Part shown: piece by piece, positions 1-5,562 of the stretch
Numbering within the stretch: position 1 is the stretch's first letter
Layout: each line of letters starts with the position of its first letter
Assembly (NCBI RefSeq): GCF_003464595.1
Contig: NZ_QRZF01000043.1
Location: 1 to 5,596 of the forward strand
Reading direction: 5' to 3'
DNA length: 5,596 bases
Source of the DNA: Bacteroides intestinalis
GTDB taxonomy: Bacteria > Bacteroidota > Bacteroidia > Bacteroidales > Bacteroidaceae
Program-made: the position numbers and the translations under genes
The notes under the pieces: model-generated
Databases searched by the model: none
Seen by the model: the letters and a program-made list of their open reading frames with translations, nothing else
What the model was told of the DNA's origin: nothing

Positions 1-378
1 ATGAAGAGCGGGTATGGTGGTTTGCTGAGCCGGTACTTCAAAGAGGCCGTAGGCTTCTTCAAGCAGCACATTCTGCTCTACGACAAGGGCCCGTCCTTGC
101 TGAACGGCAGTGACGTACACCAGTATTTTGCTAACTTCACGGCTCCCGGCAGCCGTACCTCCGCCTTCCTGCATGCAGAGCTTTTGAAGCTGGAGGCTGC
201 CGAGCAAAGCCATTCCCTCGACCCTTACCGCTTCGAGAAGCATATCGGCGGGCAACGCACCTACATGGGTTGTCCCATCCCCGATGAAGCACCTCCCCGC
301 CCGGAAGAGAATGCTATCTGGAACGACCGGACGAAGCAATGGATTCTTCCCCGGCTTAGGAGCAAAGCGGCCTCGTGA
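1..378 (+). CDS. Uncharacterised protein, possibly the C-terminal part of a Bacteroidales mobile-element protein
   Basis: A 125-residue open frame begins with ATG at the first base of the window and ends at TGA 376-378. Because the frame is open to the edge, this ATG may be either the real start or an internal methionine of a longer protein. The N-terminal part is mixed hydrophobic and charged, with aromatic residues. The C-terminal third reads GGQRTYMGCPIP followed by EAPPRPEENAIW, a proline-rich ending. I have a weak impression of similar endings in DUF4373/Lin1244-type proteins (DUF7833-like C-terminal regions) encoded beside Bacteroides primase-helicases, but I cannot confirm it. No catalytic motif, signal peptide or membrane segment is visible. 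It lies 147 nt upstream of the primase-helicase on the same strand, so co-transcription is plausible. Its stop codon falls inside a degenerate copy of the hairpin repeat that fills the downstream spacer. Coding status is likely, function unknown. Confidence 0.55.
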   Translation: MKSGYGGLLSRYFKEAVGFFKQHILLYDKGPSLLNGSDVHQYFANFTAPGSRTSAFLHAELLKLEAAEQSHSLDPYRFEKHIGGQRTYMGCPIPDEAPPRPEENAIWNDRTKQWILPRLRSKAAS

Positions 379-474
379 AGCGACGAAATCCGTCTCACGG
401 GACGGGATGACCTCGCCCCGTGGGGCGGAAAAAATCCTTCCACGGGACGAAAACAACGCCCTCATGAGGCGAAA
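368..474 (+). repeat. Tandem GC-rich hairpin units upstream of the primase-helicase
   Basis: Two clear units lie at about 386-430 and 432-474. Each runs AAATCC, a few bases, CACGGGACG (396-404 and 441-449), 8-9 bases, then a hairpin and an A-rich tail. The unit-1 hairpin is CGCCCC-GT-GGGGCG (414-427). The unit-2 hairpin is CGCC-CTCATGA-GGCG (457-471) and contains the palindrome CCTCATGAGG. A third, degenerate copy of the hairpin part lies at 368-382; it matches 457-471 at 12 of 15 bases and covers the upstream gene's stop codon. Unit spacings of 43-46 nt are not kept to multiples of three, which argues against coding sequence. A structured leader RNA, a protein-binding array or origin iterons are all possible; none is shown. 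Confidence 0.6.
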
Positions 475-525
475 ATATGTTCTTTTGTTCTTCTGTCTAA
501 AAAAAACTCCGTCAAATACACTACA

Positions 526-2289
526 ATGAGAGATTTCCATTCCCTCGGCATCGACGTCAACCGACGCACTGCCGGCCACATCAAAACCACTTGTCCCCAC
601 TGCACAGAAACCCGCCATAACAAGCGTGACAAATCCCTTTCCGTCAATCTGGACGACGGTAAGTTCCTTTGCCACCACTGCGGCTGGAAAGGCTGTGTCC
701 CCGACGAAACCGAACTTCGCGAACGCCGCCAAAGGGCGGAGTCGCGCAAACGGCAGCAAGTACCTCCCGCCCATTTTCGCCGCCCGACCTTCGCCCCCAC
801 TCGGCTGACACTTAGCGAAAAGACCGAACACTACCTCGTTTCCACCCGCTACCTGTCCCAGTCCGCCATCCGCGACCTGAGAATCACCGAACAGGAAGAA
901 TTTATGCCCCAGTCCGGCAAACTGGAGAACTGCATCTGCTTCAATTACTTCGAAAGCGGCGAATTGGTTAACACCAAATTCCGAAGCGGACAGAAGCATT
1001 TCAAAATGGTGAAGGATGCTGAACTTATCCCCTACAACATAGACTCCATACTGGACACACCCGAATGTATCATCACCGAGGGTGAACTGGATGCTGCCTC
1101 GTTCGTCACCATCGGCCGTCGGGATGTCGTATCCGTGCCCAGCGGTGCCAACAGTAACCTGACCTGGCTGGACCGTTTCATTCCCACTCACTTTGAAGAT
1201 AAGAAAACCATTTATATCGCCGTGGACGAGGATTCCGCCGGCCTGAAACTGCGTGATGAGCTTCTCCGCCGCTTGGGAACGGAGCGTTGCCGGATTGTGC
1301 ATTTTGGTCCGGGGTGCAAGGACGCCAATGAGCATCTGGCTCAATTTGGTGCCGGGAGTCTTGGTATCTGCATAGAGCAGGCTGAGGAAATCCCTTTGGA
1401 AGGAGTCTTCACTGCCGAAGAGCTCGCCGGGGAATTGCGTGCCCTCTACGAGAACGGCATGAGCAGTGGTGCCGATACCGGTTGGGAGAATTTCGATAAA
1501 TATTGTACGCTCGAGCTTCAGCGTCTGCTGCTAATCAGCGGCCGTCCCGGTGACGGTAAGTCGGAATGGTTGGACGAGCTGGTAATGCGACTTTGCCTGC
1601 GCCACCAGTGGAAGGTTGCCTATTTCAGCCCCGAGAATATGCCCATCGTGTATCATCACCGTAAGTTGATTGAGAAGTTGACGGGCTTCGGCTTCAATCC
1701 CAGTGTCGGGATGACGGAGGAGCTTTACCAAAAGTCTGTGCAGTTCCTTACGGAAAATGTGTGCCACATCCTTCCGGGCGATGAGGATTATTCCATAGAC
1801 ACGATCCTGGAGAAAGCCCGTGGGTTGGTAGTGCGTAAGGGTATCCGTATCCTGGTTATCGACCCGCTGAACCGCATCGACCAGCGCCTCCCGCCGGGAC
1901 AGACGGAGCTTCAATACCTGTCTTCACTGCTGAACAGTCTGAGCCGCTTTGCCACGCACTACCATTGCCTGGTCATCCTTGTAGCCCATCCGCGCAAGAT
2001 GAACCGCAATCCGCTGACGGGTGTCACGCCCTGTGTGGGGATGTATGACATCTTCGGTTCCTCGGATTTTTATAACAAGGCCGATTTCGGTATCATCGTG
2101 GAACGTGACGATCAGAAAGGATTGGTGACGATACATGTTGAGAAGGTGAAGTTCAAGCATCTGGGTACTCCCGGCAATGCAACTTTCGTGTATAACATTG
2201 TAAACGGGCGCTACTCGCCTTGCGAAGAGGGGGCGGGTGATAGGCCCGGCCCCATAAATACGCAGTTTGACAATAAGGCGTGGATTTAA
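526..2289 (+). CDS. Bifunctional DNA primase-helicase (T7 gp4/Twinkle-like, zinc ribbon + TOPRIM + RecA/DnaB-type ATPase)
   Basis: This 587-residue protein is predicted to prime and unwind DNA at a replication fork. A zinc ribbon near the N-terminus is formed by C23, C26, C49 and C52. The TOPRIM region shows TEGELDA (E185 as the predicted catalytic glutamate), VDEDSAG (D234, D236 as metal ligands) and KDANEHL at 265-271. The helicase half has Walker A GRPGDGKS at 339-346, a glutamate in FSPEN (E370) where this family has its catalytic base, Walker B ILVIDP ending in D446-P447, and motif H3 with H488 in VAHPRK. An H4-like segment, IFGSSDFYNKAD, lies at 509-520. Order and length match phage T7 gp4 and Twinkle. 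ATG 526 follows an A-rich tract without a Shine-Dalgarno sequence, and the zinc ribbon close behind supports this start. No good TAnnTTTG promoter was found immediately upstream, so it may be read from further upstream. Such enzymes point to a phage-derived or integrated element rather than the housekeeping DnaG/DnaB pair. Confidence 0.9.
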   Translation: MRDFHSLGIDVNRRTAGHIKTTCPHCTETRHNKRDKSLSVNLDDGKFLCHHCGWKGCVPDETELRERRQRAESRKRQQVPPAHFRRPTFAPTRLTLSEKTEHYLVSTRYLSQSAIRDLRITEQEEFMPQSGKLENCICFNYFESGELVNTKFRSGQKHFKMVKDAELIPYNIDSILDTPECIITEGELDAASFVTIGRRDVVSVPSGANSNLTWLDRFIPTHFEDKKTIYIAVDEDSAGLKLRDELLRRLGTERCRIVHFGPGCKDANEHLAQFGAGSLGICIEQAEEIPLEGVFTAEELAGELRALYENGMSSGADTGWENFDKYCTLELQRLLLISGRPGDGKSEWLDELVMRLCLRHQWKVAYFSPENMPIVYHHRKLIEKLTGFGFNPSVGMTEELYQKSVQFLTENVCHILPGDEDYSIDTILEKARGLVVRKGIRILVIDPLNRIDQRLPPGQTELQYLSSLLNSLSRFATHYHCLVILVAHPRKMNRNPLTGVTPCVGMYDIFGSSDFYNKADFGIIVERDDQKGLVTIHVEKVKFKHLGTPGNATFVYNIVNGRYSPCEEGAGDRPGPINTQFDNKAWI

Positions 2290-2310
2290 TTTCTTTCGGT
2301 TTTGAGGGAA

Positions 2311-2404
2311 AGTTGACCAGTTAACAAGTTGACCAGGTGACAAGGTTCCATGCGGCACAGAAGCATTGCGCAGCCCCTTGTTCCCTTGTCAACTTGTCAA
2401 CTGG
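2311..2404. repeat. Imperfect 29-bp inverted repeat built from tandem octamers
   Basis: Arms 2317-2345 and 2376-2404 match at 25 of 29 positions around a 30-nt loop. The left side is itself a tandem array of octamers starting at 2311: AGTTGACC, AGTTAACA, AGTTGACC, AGGTGACA. Read on the other strand, the right side is AGTTGACA, AGTTGACA, AGGGAACA. The structure starts 22 nt after the primase-helicase stop and ends before the nuclease promoter. As RNA it would fold into a long hairpin that could stop transcription or protect a 3' end, although no T-run follows directly. It may be a member of a dispersed intergenic repeat family. Confidence 0.8.
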
Positions 2405-2459
2405 TTTCCTTCCTTCCTTATCTTTTCCGTAATGAAGTAAATTATTGCTTTCCGGCACT

Positions 2460-2487
2460 TTTGCAACAGAAATAATGCTTACCTTTG
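2460..2487 (+). promoter_or_regulatory. Probable Bacteroidota promoter for the Rpn-type nuclease
   Basis: TACCTTTG at 2480-2487 fits the -7 consensus TAnnTTTG exactly. TTTG at 2460-2463 can serve as the -33 box, but the 16-nt gap is shorter than the usual 19-21. Transcription would start near 2494, giving a leader of about 27 nt before ATG 2521. This placement also rules out the in-frame TTG at 2485, which lies inside the promoter box. Confidence 0.55.
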
Positions 2488-2520
2488 TGGATAATTGGAA
2501 AGACGAAAAAACAGAAAGTC

Positions 2521-3465
2521 ATGGAACAGAAAGACAGATATATACGTTTTGATTGGGCTGTTAAGCGTTTGCTTCGCAACAAGGCCAACTTTGGTGTGCT
2601 CGAAGGTTTCCTCACCGTATTACTGGGCGAGTCTATCCGCATCGTCGAGATATTGGAAAGCGAGGGCAATCAGCAACGTGAAAACGAGAAGTTCAACCGT
2701 GTGGATATCAAGGCGCGTAATAGCAAGGATGAAATCATCATCGTAGAGGTGCAGAACACGCGCGAAATATATTATTTGGAACGCATCCTCTTCGGCGTTG
2801 CCAAGGCCATCACGGAGCATATCGAACTGGGAGAACTTTACTCGGAAGTGAAGAAAGTGTACTCCGTCAGCATTCTCTATTTCGACATTGGCAAGGGAAA
2901 CGATTACTTGTACCACGGTCAGAACTCCTTTGTAGGTGTACATACGGGCGATTTCCTTGAGGTTACCACCAAAGAGAAAGACGCTATCGTGCGCAAGCTT
3001 CCTGCCGAGATCTTCCCCGAATACTTCCTGATCCGGGTGAATGAGTTCAATAAAGTAGCCGTCACCCCGCTTGAGGAGTGGATAGAGTATCTGAAAACCG
3101 GCATTATCCGTCCCGATACGAAAGCTCCCGGACTGGAAGAAGCACGCCGCAAACTGATTTATTACAATATGGACAGGGCGGAACAATTGGCGTATGACGA
3201 ACATATCAATGCCGTGATGATTCAGAACGATGTGCTGAGTACGGCGGCAGAGGAAGGCAGACAGGAAGGCAGACAGGAAGGCTGGCAGAAAGGTATGCAG
3301 GAAGGTAGGGAAGAAGGTATGCAGGAAGGCAGGAAAGAAGGTAGGGAAGAAGGCAGGGAAGAAAGAAACGTAGAGAATGCTCGAACAATGAAATCCTTGA
3401 ATATTTCCTCCGAGGTTATCCATCAGGTGACGGGTTTATCTATCAAAGATATAGAAGGACTCTAA
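2521..3465 (+). CDS. Rpn family recombination-promoting nuclease / PD-(D/E)XK transposase-like protein
   Basis: This 314-residue protein belongs by pattern to the Rpn/YhgA-like family (PDDEXK_2 type), DNA endonucleases that promote RecA-independent recombination and are often annotated as putative transposases. The N-terminal domain has DRYIRFDWAVKRLL followed by LEGFLTVLLGE, the usual family opening. The nuclease core shows the acidic residue D62 in RVDIKA and the E76-x-Q78 pair in IIVEVQN, the family's variant of the E-x-K motif. Residues 244-281 are a low-complexity run of EGR/EGM-type tetrapeptides, predicted to be charged and helical. The C-terminus ends with TGLSIKDIEGL, the short helix typical of these proteins. 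ATG 2521 is chosen because it begins the conserved MEQKDRYIRFD opening and lies just downstream of a promoter box. The stop faces the DUF4248 gene convergently. All core residues are present, so it appears intact. Confidence 0.85.
   Translation: MEQKDRYIRFDWAVKRLLRNKANFGVLEGFLTVLLGESIRIVEILESEGNQQRENEKFNRVDIKARNSKDEIIIVEVQNTREIYYLERILFGVAKAITEHIELGELYSEVKKVYSVSILYFDIGKGNDYLYHGQNSFVGVHTGDFLEVTTKEKDAIVRKLPAEIFPEYFLIRVNEFNKVAVTPLEEWIEYLKTGIIRPDTKAPGLEEARRKLIYYNMDRAEQLAYDEHINAVMIQNDVLSTAAEEGRQEGRQEGWQKGMQEGREEGMQEGRKEGREEGREERNVENARTMKSLNISSEVIHQVTGLSIKDIEGL
3250..3363 (+). repeat. 12-bp tandem repeats within the nuclease gene
   Basis: Degenerate 12-bp units (GAAGGCAGACAG and variants such as GAAGGTATGCAG and GAAGGTAGGGAA) encode the four-residue EGRQ/EGME/EGRE repeats. 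Because 12 is a multiple of three, slipped-strand gain or loss would change linker length without breaking the frame. Such runs are common in Rpn-type proteins. Confidence 0.8.
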
Positions 3466-3509
3466 AAAAGAAGTAATAGGATTATGTATGTACTTTTCAT
3501 TTGCATGGA

Positions 3510-3568
3510 TTCTTTCGGAATATAGCGCAGCTACTTGTAGCTCGTAACTGATTCATACCCCGAAAGAA
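3510..3568. other. Nested stem-loop between convergent genes
   Basis: TTCTTTCGG (3510-3518) pairs perfectly with CCGAAAGAA (3560-3568). Inside it, AGCTAC-TT-GTAGCT (3529-3542) forms a second perfect stem. The element sits between the nuclease stop (3465) and the DUF4248 stop (3624), where a bidirectional terminator would be expected. However, neither strand has a T-run after the stem, so a classic intrinsic terminator is not supported. A processed 3' end or a small structured RNA is also possible. The rest of 3466-3623 shows nothing recognisable. Confidence 0.5.
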
Positions 3569-3623
3569 AAGAGCTAATTCAACTACAAATAATATCGGTT
3601 AATGAAGCACTCGGACTTCCAAT

Positions 3624-3872
3624 TTAAGGTTCTCCCAACGCTTCTACGATGAGCCGTACCTGCTTCGGGGTGTACCTCCTTGCACTGCGGCTCATTCCTG
3701 TTTCCAAAAGTTTCTGTTCCAGTCCGGGTGCTTTCCGAATCCAAATGTTGAATTCCTTGACGGCGCTTGCCTGTTGTACGTTGTGGATATAGAGACAGGC
3801 GAGTTCGCCTTTTCCGTAACTACGGATGGGGAATACCTCTTCTGTAGAGAGGTTTGCATCAGATTTTGTCAT
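3624..3872 (-). CDS. DUF4248 domain-containing protein
   Basis: An 82-residue protein recognised by the family pattern FPIRSYGKGELACLY at 14-28, a WI pair near 44-45, and a C-terminal RRYTPKQVRLIVEALGEP that ends the protein. DUF4248 proteins are small, confined largely to Bacteroidales, and lie repeatedly beside HU-like proteins, primase or VirE-type proteins and cell-wall amidases in accessory islands. Their molecular function is not established. The compact helical layout with a C-terminal TPxQV segment would suit a small DNA-binding or adaptor protein, but that is inference. ATG at 3872 is preceded by an A/T-rich tract and a promoter with good spacing. It runs in the same direction as the HepT/MntA operon but begins 85 nt after mntA ends and has its own promoter, so it is probably a separate unit. 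Confidence 0.85.
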   Translation of the reverse strand: MTKSDANLSTEEVFPIRSYGKGELACLYIHNVQQASAVKEFNIWIRKAPGLEQKLLETGMSRSARRYTPKQVRLIVEALGEP

Positions 3873-3908
3873 AATTAAAGTTTAGGTTTATGGGTTTTAA
3901 ATATGACG

Positions 3909-3940
3909 TAAAGTTACTGATTTTTCGTGAATAATACAAC
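3909..3940 (-). promoter_or_regulatory. Predicted promoter of the DUF4248 gene
   Basis: On the minus strand, TAACTTTA (3909-3916) matches TAnnTTTG at all but the last base. GTTG (3937-3940) lies 20 nt upstream, the normal spacing to the -33 box. Predicted transcription start is near 3902, giving a leader of about 30 nt. The short palindrome CTCTTTAAGAG lies immediately upstream, between this promoter and the mntA stop. Confidence 0.6.
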
Positions 3941-3957
3941 TCTTTAAGAGGGGAATA

Positions 3958-4275
3958 TTATGATTTGTAGATACTTATGCCTACCCGGTCGATATGCTCT
4001 CTTAGAGCTTCGTTTGTGATGTGTTCGTAAATCACCACGTCTACGAAGTAAGGTAATAAAGACTCTTCAAAGGCGGTGAGCAGAGCGGATAATGTGTCTT
4101 TAGAAACCGGTCCTTTAACAGCAAGGTCGATGTCAGAACCGGGTTTAAAGTTTCCTTTAGCCCGCGAACCAAAAAGAATGGATTCCTGCACTTCAGCAAA
4201 TTGTGAAAGAATATCTGTGATCCGCTTTCCGTTTGTTGCACTTATGCCATATTTATTCCAGTGAGTTTCATTCAT
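3958..4275 (-). CDS. mntA: MntA-type minimal nucleotidyltransferase antitoxin
   Basis: A 105-residue minimal nucleotidyltransferase. The catalytic signature is exact: G36-S37, ten residues, then D48-I-D50 in GSDIDLAV, with a third acidic residue at D79 in YFVDVVIY completing the metal-binding triad. In characterised HEPN/MNT pairs this enzyme transfers AMP from ATP to a tyrosine of the partner HEPN toxin and so silences it. Start choice: the frame is open up to 4371, but those extra codons lie entirely within hepT. ATG 4275, giving MNETHW, overlaps the hepT stop by 8 nt, as expected for translational coupling, and leaves a family-typical length. The gene therefore depends on the hepT promoter. 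Older databases would name it a nucleotidyltransferase domain protein of the HI0073 type. An intact active site argues against decay. Confidence 0.88.
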   Translation of the reverse strand: MNETHWNKYGISATNGKRITDILSQFAEVQESILFGSRAKGNFKPGSDIDLAVKGPVSKDTLSALLTAFEESLLPYFVDVVIYEHITNEALREHIDRVGISIYKS

Positions 4276-4696
4276 CGGCTCTGGCTTTGAAATTAGTGTA
4301 GAATTCTTGCAGGATAAAGAAGTAGCGTTCGTAGATATCTCTGAGAACACGTACAATGATTTCATCATCATAGATGTGAACGCTCAGATTCCGGTCTGCC
4401 AATGCCTGTAACCAGTCTTCGGCATTTGTGATATATCCGCTTTGAAACCCTTGCCGGATTGTTTCGCGTGGAGAGCGCAAAAGAAATCCTTCCATTTCCA
4501 GATAATCTTTCAATGTTTTCCAGGCGAGTTCAAATGTATATTCGTATGTCTGTACAAGCCCGGATTGCAACAGGTCGTCATCGGGGGTAATCCGGACTAT
4601 CTCTATTGCACGCGATAAACGATGGAATGCTTTCTCGTAATTTTGAAAACGTTGTTTCCATCGGATATCTTGATTATTGGTTTCTAAAATCTCCAT
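4268..4696 (-). CDS. hepT: HepT-type HEPN toxin (HI0074-like nucleotidyltransferase substrate-binding protein)
   Basis: A 142-residue, largely helical protein of the HI0074 family. The opening, WKQRFQNYEKAFHRL at 13-27, and the central YEYTFELAWKTLKDYLE are family hallmarks. The HEPN ribonuclease motif is R102-NLSV-H107, and it is followed by I108-Y109, so the full R-x4-H-x-Y signature is present. In studied homologues, arginine and histidine are catalytic for RNA cleavage and the tyrosine is the residue AMPylated by MntA. It is the first gene of a two-gene operon. Toxin-first order with an overlapping antitoxin is common for this type. The ATG at 4696 follows an A/T-rich leader and a strong promoter. 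It could instead be a non-toxic substrate-binding subunit, the older view of HI0074, but the intact motif favours a toxin. Confidence 0.88.
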   Translation of the reverse strand: MEILETNNQDIRWKQRFQNYEKAFHRLSRAIEIVRITPDDDLLQSGLVQTYEYTFELAWKTLKDYLEMEGFLLRSPRETIRQGFQSGYITNAEDWLQALADRNLSVHIYDDEIIVRVLRDIYERYFFILQEFYTNFKARADE

Positions 4697-4735
4697 CCTG
4701 TTATACTATTTAATCTGATAATGTCAATTACTACA

Positions 4736-4766
4736 CAAATATAGTGCATTTGTTTCACCTTACAAT
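4736..4766 (-). promoter_or_regulatory. Strong predicted promoter of the hepT-mntA operon
   Basis: On the minus strand, TATATTTG (4736-4743) is a perfect TAnnTTTG -7 box, and ATTG (4763-4766) lies upstream with 19 nt between the boxes. Predicted start is near 4729, giving a leader of about 32 nt before hepT. This is the best promoter match in the window. The spacer contains one copy of an 11-bp sequence repeated at the HU-like gene's -7 region, which could be a regulator site. Confidence 0.7.
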
Positions 4767-4840
4767 AATTTATTATTGCTTTATTGTTCCCATTGCTTCC
4801 TCAACCGGACTGAACCGGAATTCCTTTCATCACCCTGTCG

Positions 4841-4848
4841 TACCTTTG
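4841..4848 (+). promoter_or_regulatory. Predicted -7 promoter box for the HU-like gene
   Basis: TACCTTTG matches TAnnTTTG exactly and lies 99 nt before ATG 4948. No TTTG or TTG is found 19-21 nt upstream, so the -33 element is weak or absent. The resulting leader of about 90 nt is long and has only a weak 5-bp pairing (TCGCC 4873-4877 with GGCGA 4904-4908). It diverges from the hepT promoter. Confidence 0.45.
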
Positions 4849-4947
4849 TTTCACCGAATCGGAAAAGGAAGATCGCCGCGGGATTTTCTCTCTTTTCGCT
4901 TCAGGCGACAGGAACTTATTTTTTATAACTTAAACCTTTTTAATTTT

Positions 4948-5460
4948 ATGGCAGTAATTGTAGAGCGCACCTTGCGCCACAGGAAAGTCGGGGATGCCTC
5001 GTCTCCTAAACTGAATTACCTGAAGCGTAAAGCTCGCACCTCCAGGTTGTATGACATCAAGCGCCTTTCCCAGGAAATCGAAGAAATGGGCGGCATGTCT
5101 GCCGAGGACGTGGAGCATGTAATGAAAGCTATCGTGCGTAACCTGAAACGTAAGTTGACAGACGGGGACAGTGTGAAACTGGATGGCTTCGGAGTGTTTT
5201 ATACCACCTTTCATAGCGTGGGAACTGAGAAAGCCGAGGATTGTGTGGTGAAGAATATCGATAAGGTGAACATTCGTTTCCTCACGGATAGCAGTCTGAG
5301 ACTGGTGAACGAGGCGAATGCCACCACTCGAAGTGCGCCCAATAATATTACCTTCCAGCTTTATAGCCCGAAAGACGAAGATGGCAGTTCTTCCGGTGGC
5401 AACTCCGGCGGTGGTGATTCCGGCGGTGACGGCGGGATTGAAGATGATCCGCTGGGATAG
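4948..5460 (+). CDS. HU-like DNA-binding protein (HU-HIG type) with glycine/aspartate-rich tail
   Basis: A 170-residue relative of the HU/IHF family, bacterial proteins that bend and compact DNA. An N-terminal segment MAVIVERTLRHRK precedes the helical part at about 36-70 (DIKRLSQEIEEMGGMSAEDV). The HU beta-arm region follows: GDSVKLDGFGVFY at 73-85, then VNIRFLTDSSLRL at 107-119. The arm is shorter and less basic than in canonical 90-residue HU, as in the Bacteroidales HU-HIG group. Residues 146-170 are a low-complexity acidic tail of G, S and D, probably disordered. The frame is open back to 4744, but the extension lies across the promoter box and lacks family character, while ATG 4948 follows the A/T-rich tract usual before Bacteroides starts and begins with the common MAV. 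It is probably co-transcribed with the smalltalk gene 102 nt downstream. Confidence 0.87.
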   Translation: MAVIVERTLRHRKVGDASSPKLNYLKRKARTSRLYDIKRLSQEIEEMGGMSAEDVEHVMKAIVRNLKRKLTDGDSVKLDGFGVFYTTFHSVGTEKAEDCVVKNIDKVNIRFLTDSSLRLVNEANATTRSAPNNITFQLYSPKDEDGSSSGGNSGGGDSGGDGGIEDDPLG

Positions 5461-5462
5461 GA

Positions 5463-5551
5463 TCCAAAGCCGGAGGCTTTGGAAATTAAAAATTAAAGAA
5501 TTAAAGGCTGCGCAGCCTGCTTATCATTTATCACTAATCGCTAATCACTAA
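5463..5551 (+). repeat. Palindromes and short direct repeats between the HU-like and smalltalk genes
   Basis: CCAAAGCC-GGA-GGCTTTGG (5464-5482, nine pairs with the flanking T-A) begins four bases after the HU-like stop. Then come AATTAAA-type A/T repeats (5484-5505), the perfect palindrome AGGCTGCGCAGCCT (5505-5518), and CTAATC repeats as CTAATCGCTAATCACTAA (5534-5551). No T-run follows either stem, so read-through into smalltalk is likely. These elements could set differential stability of the two coding parts. Confidence 0.7.
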
Positions 5552-5562
5552 AAAACTCTCTT

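Noticed and set aside
386..474. CRISPR array
   Set aside because: Only two to three imperfect units, with no conserved repeat plus unique spacer pattern of uniform length and no cas genes in the window.
284..529. Plus-strand open frame spanning the hairpin spacer
   Set aside because: It overlaps the first gene and the repeat units in another frame; repeat spacing is not a multiple of three and no family pattern is seen.
2485..2520. In-frame TTG start extending the nuclease by 12 codons
   Set aside because: The TTG overlaps the TACCTTTG promoter box and would lie upstream of the predicted transcript start; the conserved protein opening begins at ATG 2521.
2620..3423. Long minus-strand open frame (267 codons) opposite the nuclease gene
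   Set aside because: It is a shadow of the Rpn-type gene. Its phenylalanine/leucine-rich stretch is the reverse complement of the EGR repeats, and it has no family resemblance of its own.
3941..3951. Palindrome CTCTTTAAGAG after mntA as terminator or operator
   Set aside because: The arms are only 5 bp with a single central base and there is no T-run; too short to call alone.
4276..4371. Upstream extension of mntA to an ATG at 4371
   Set aside because: It lies entirely inside hepT and adds residues before the family's normal start; ATG 4275 gives the usual length and coupled overlap.
4744..4947. Upstream in-frame extension of the HU-like protein
   Set aside because: It runs across the hepT promoter boundary and the TACCTTTG box, and its sequence is unlike the family. 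ATG 4948 is preferred.
5463..5483. Intrinsic terminator after the HU-like gene
   Set aside because: The stem is good, but an A-rich rather than T-rich stretch follows, so termination on the + strand is not supported.
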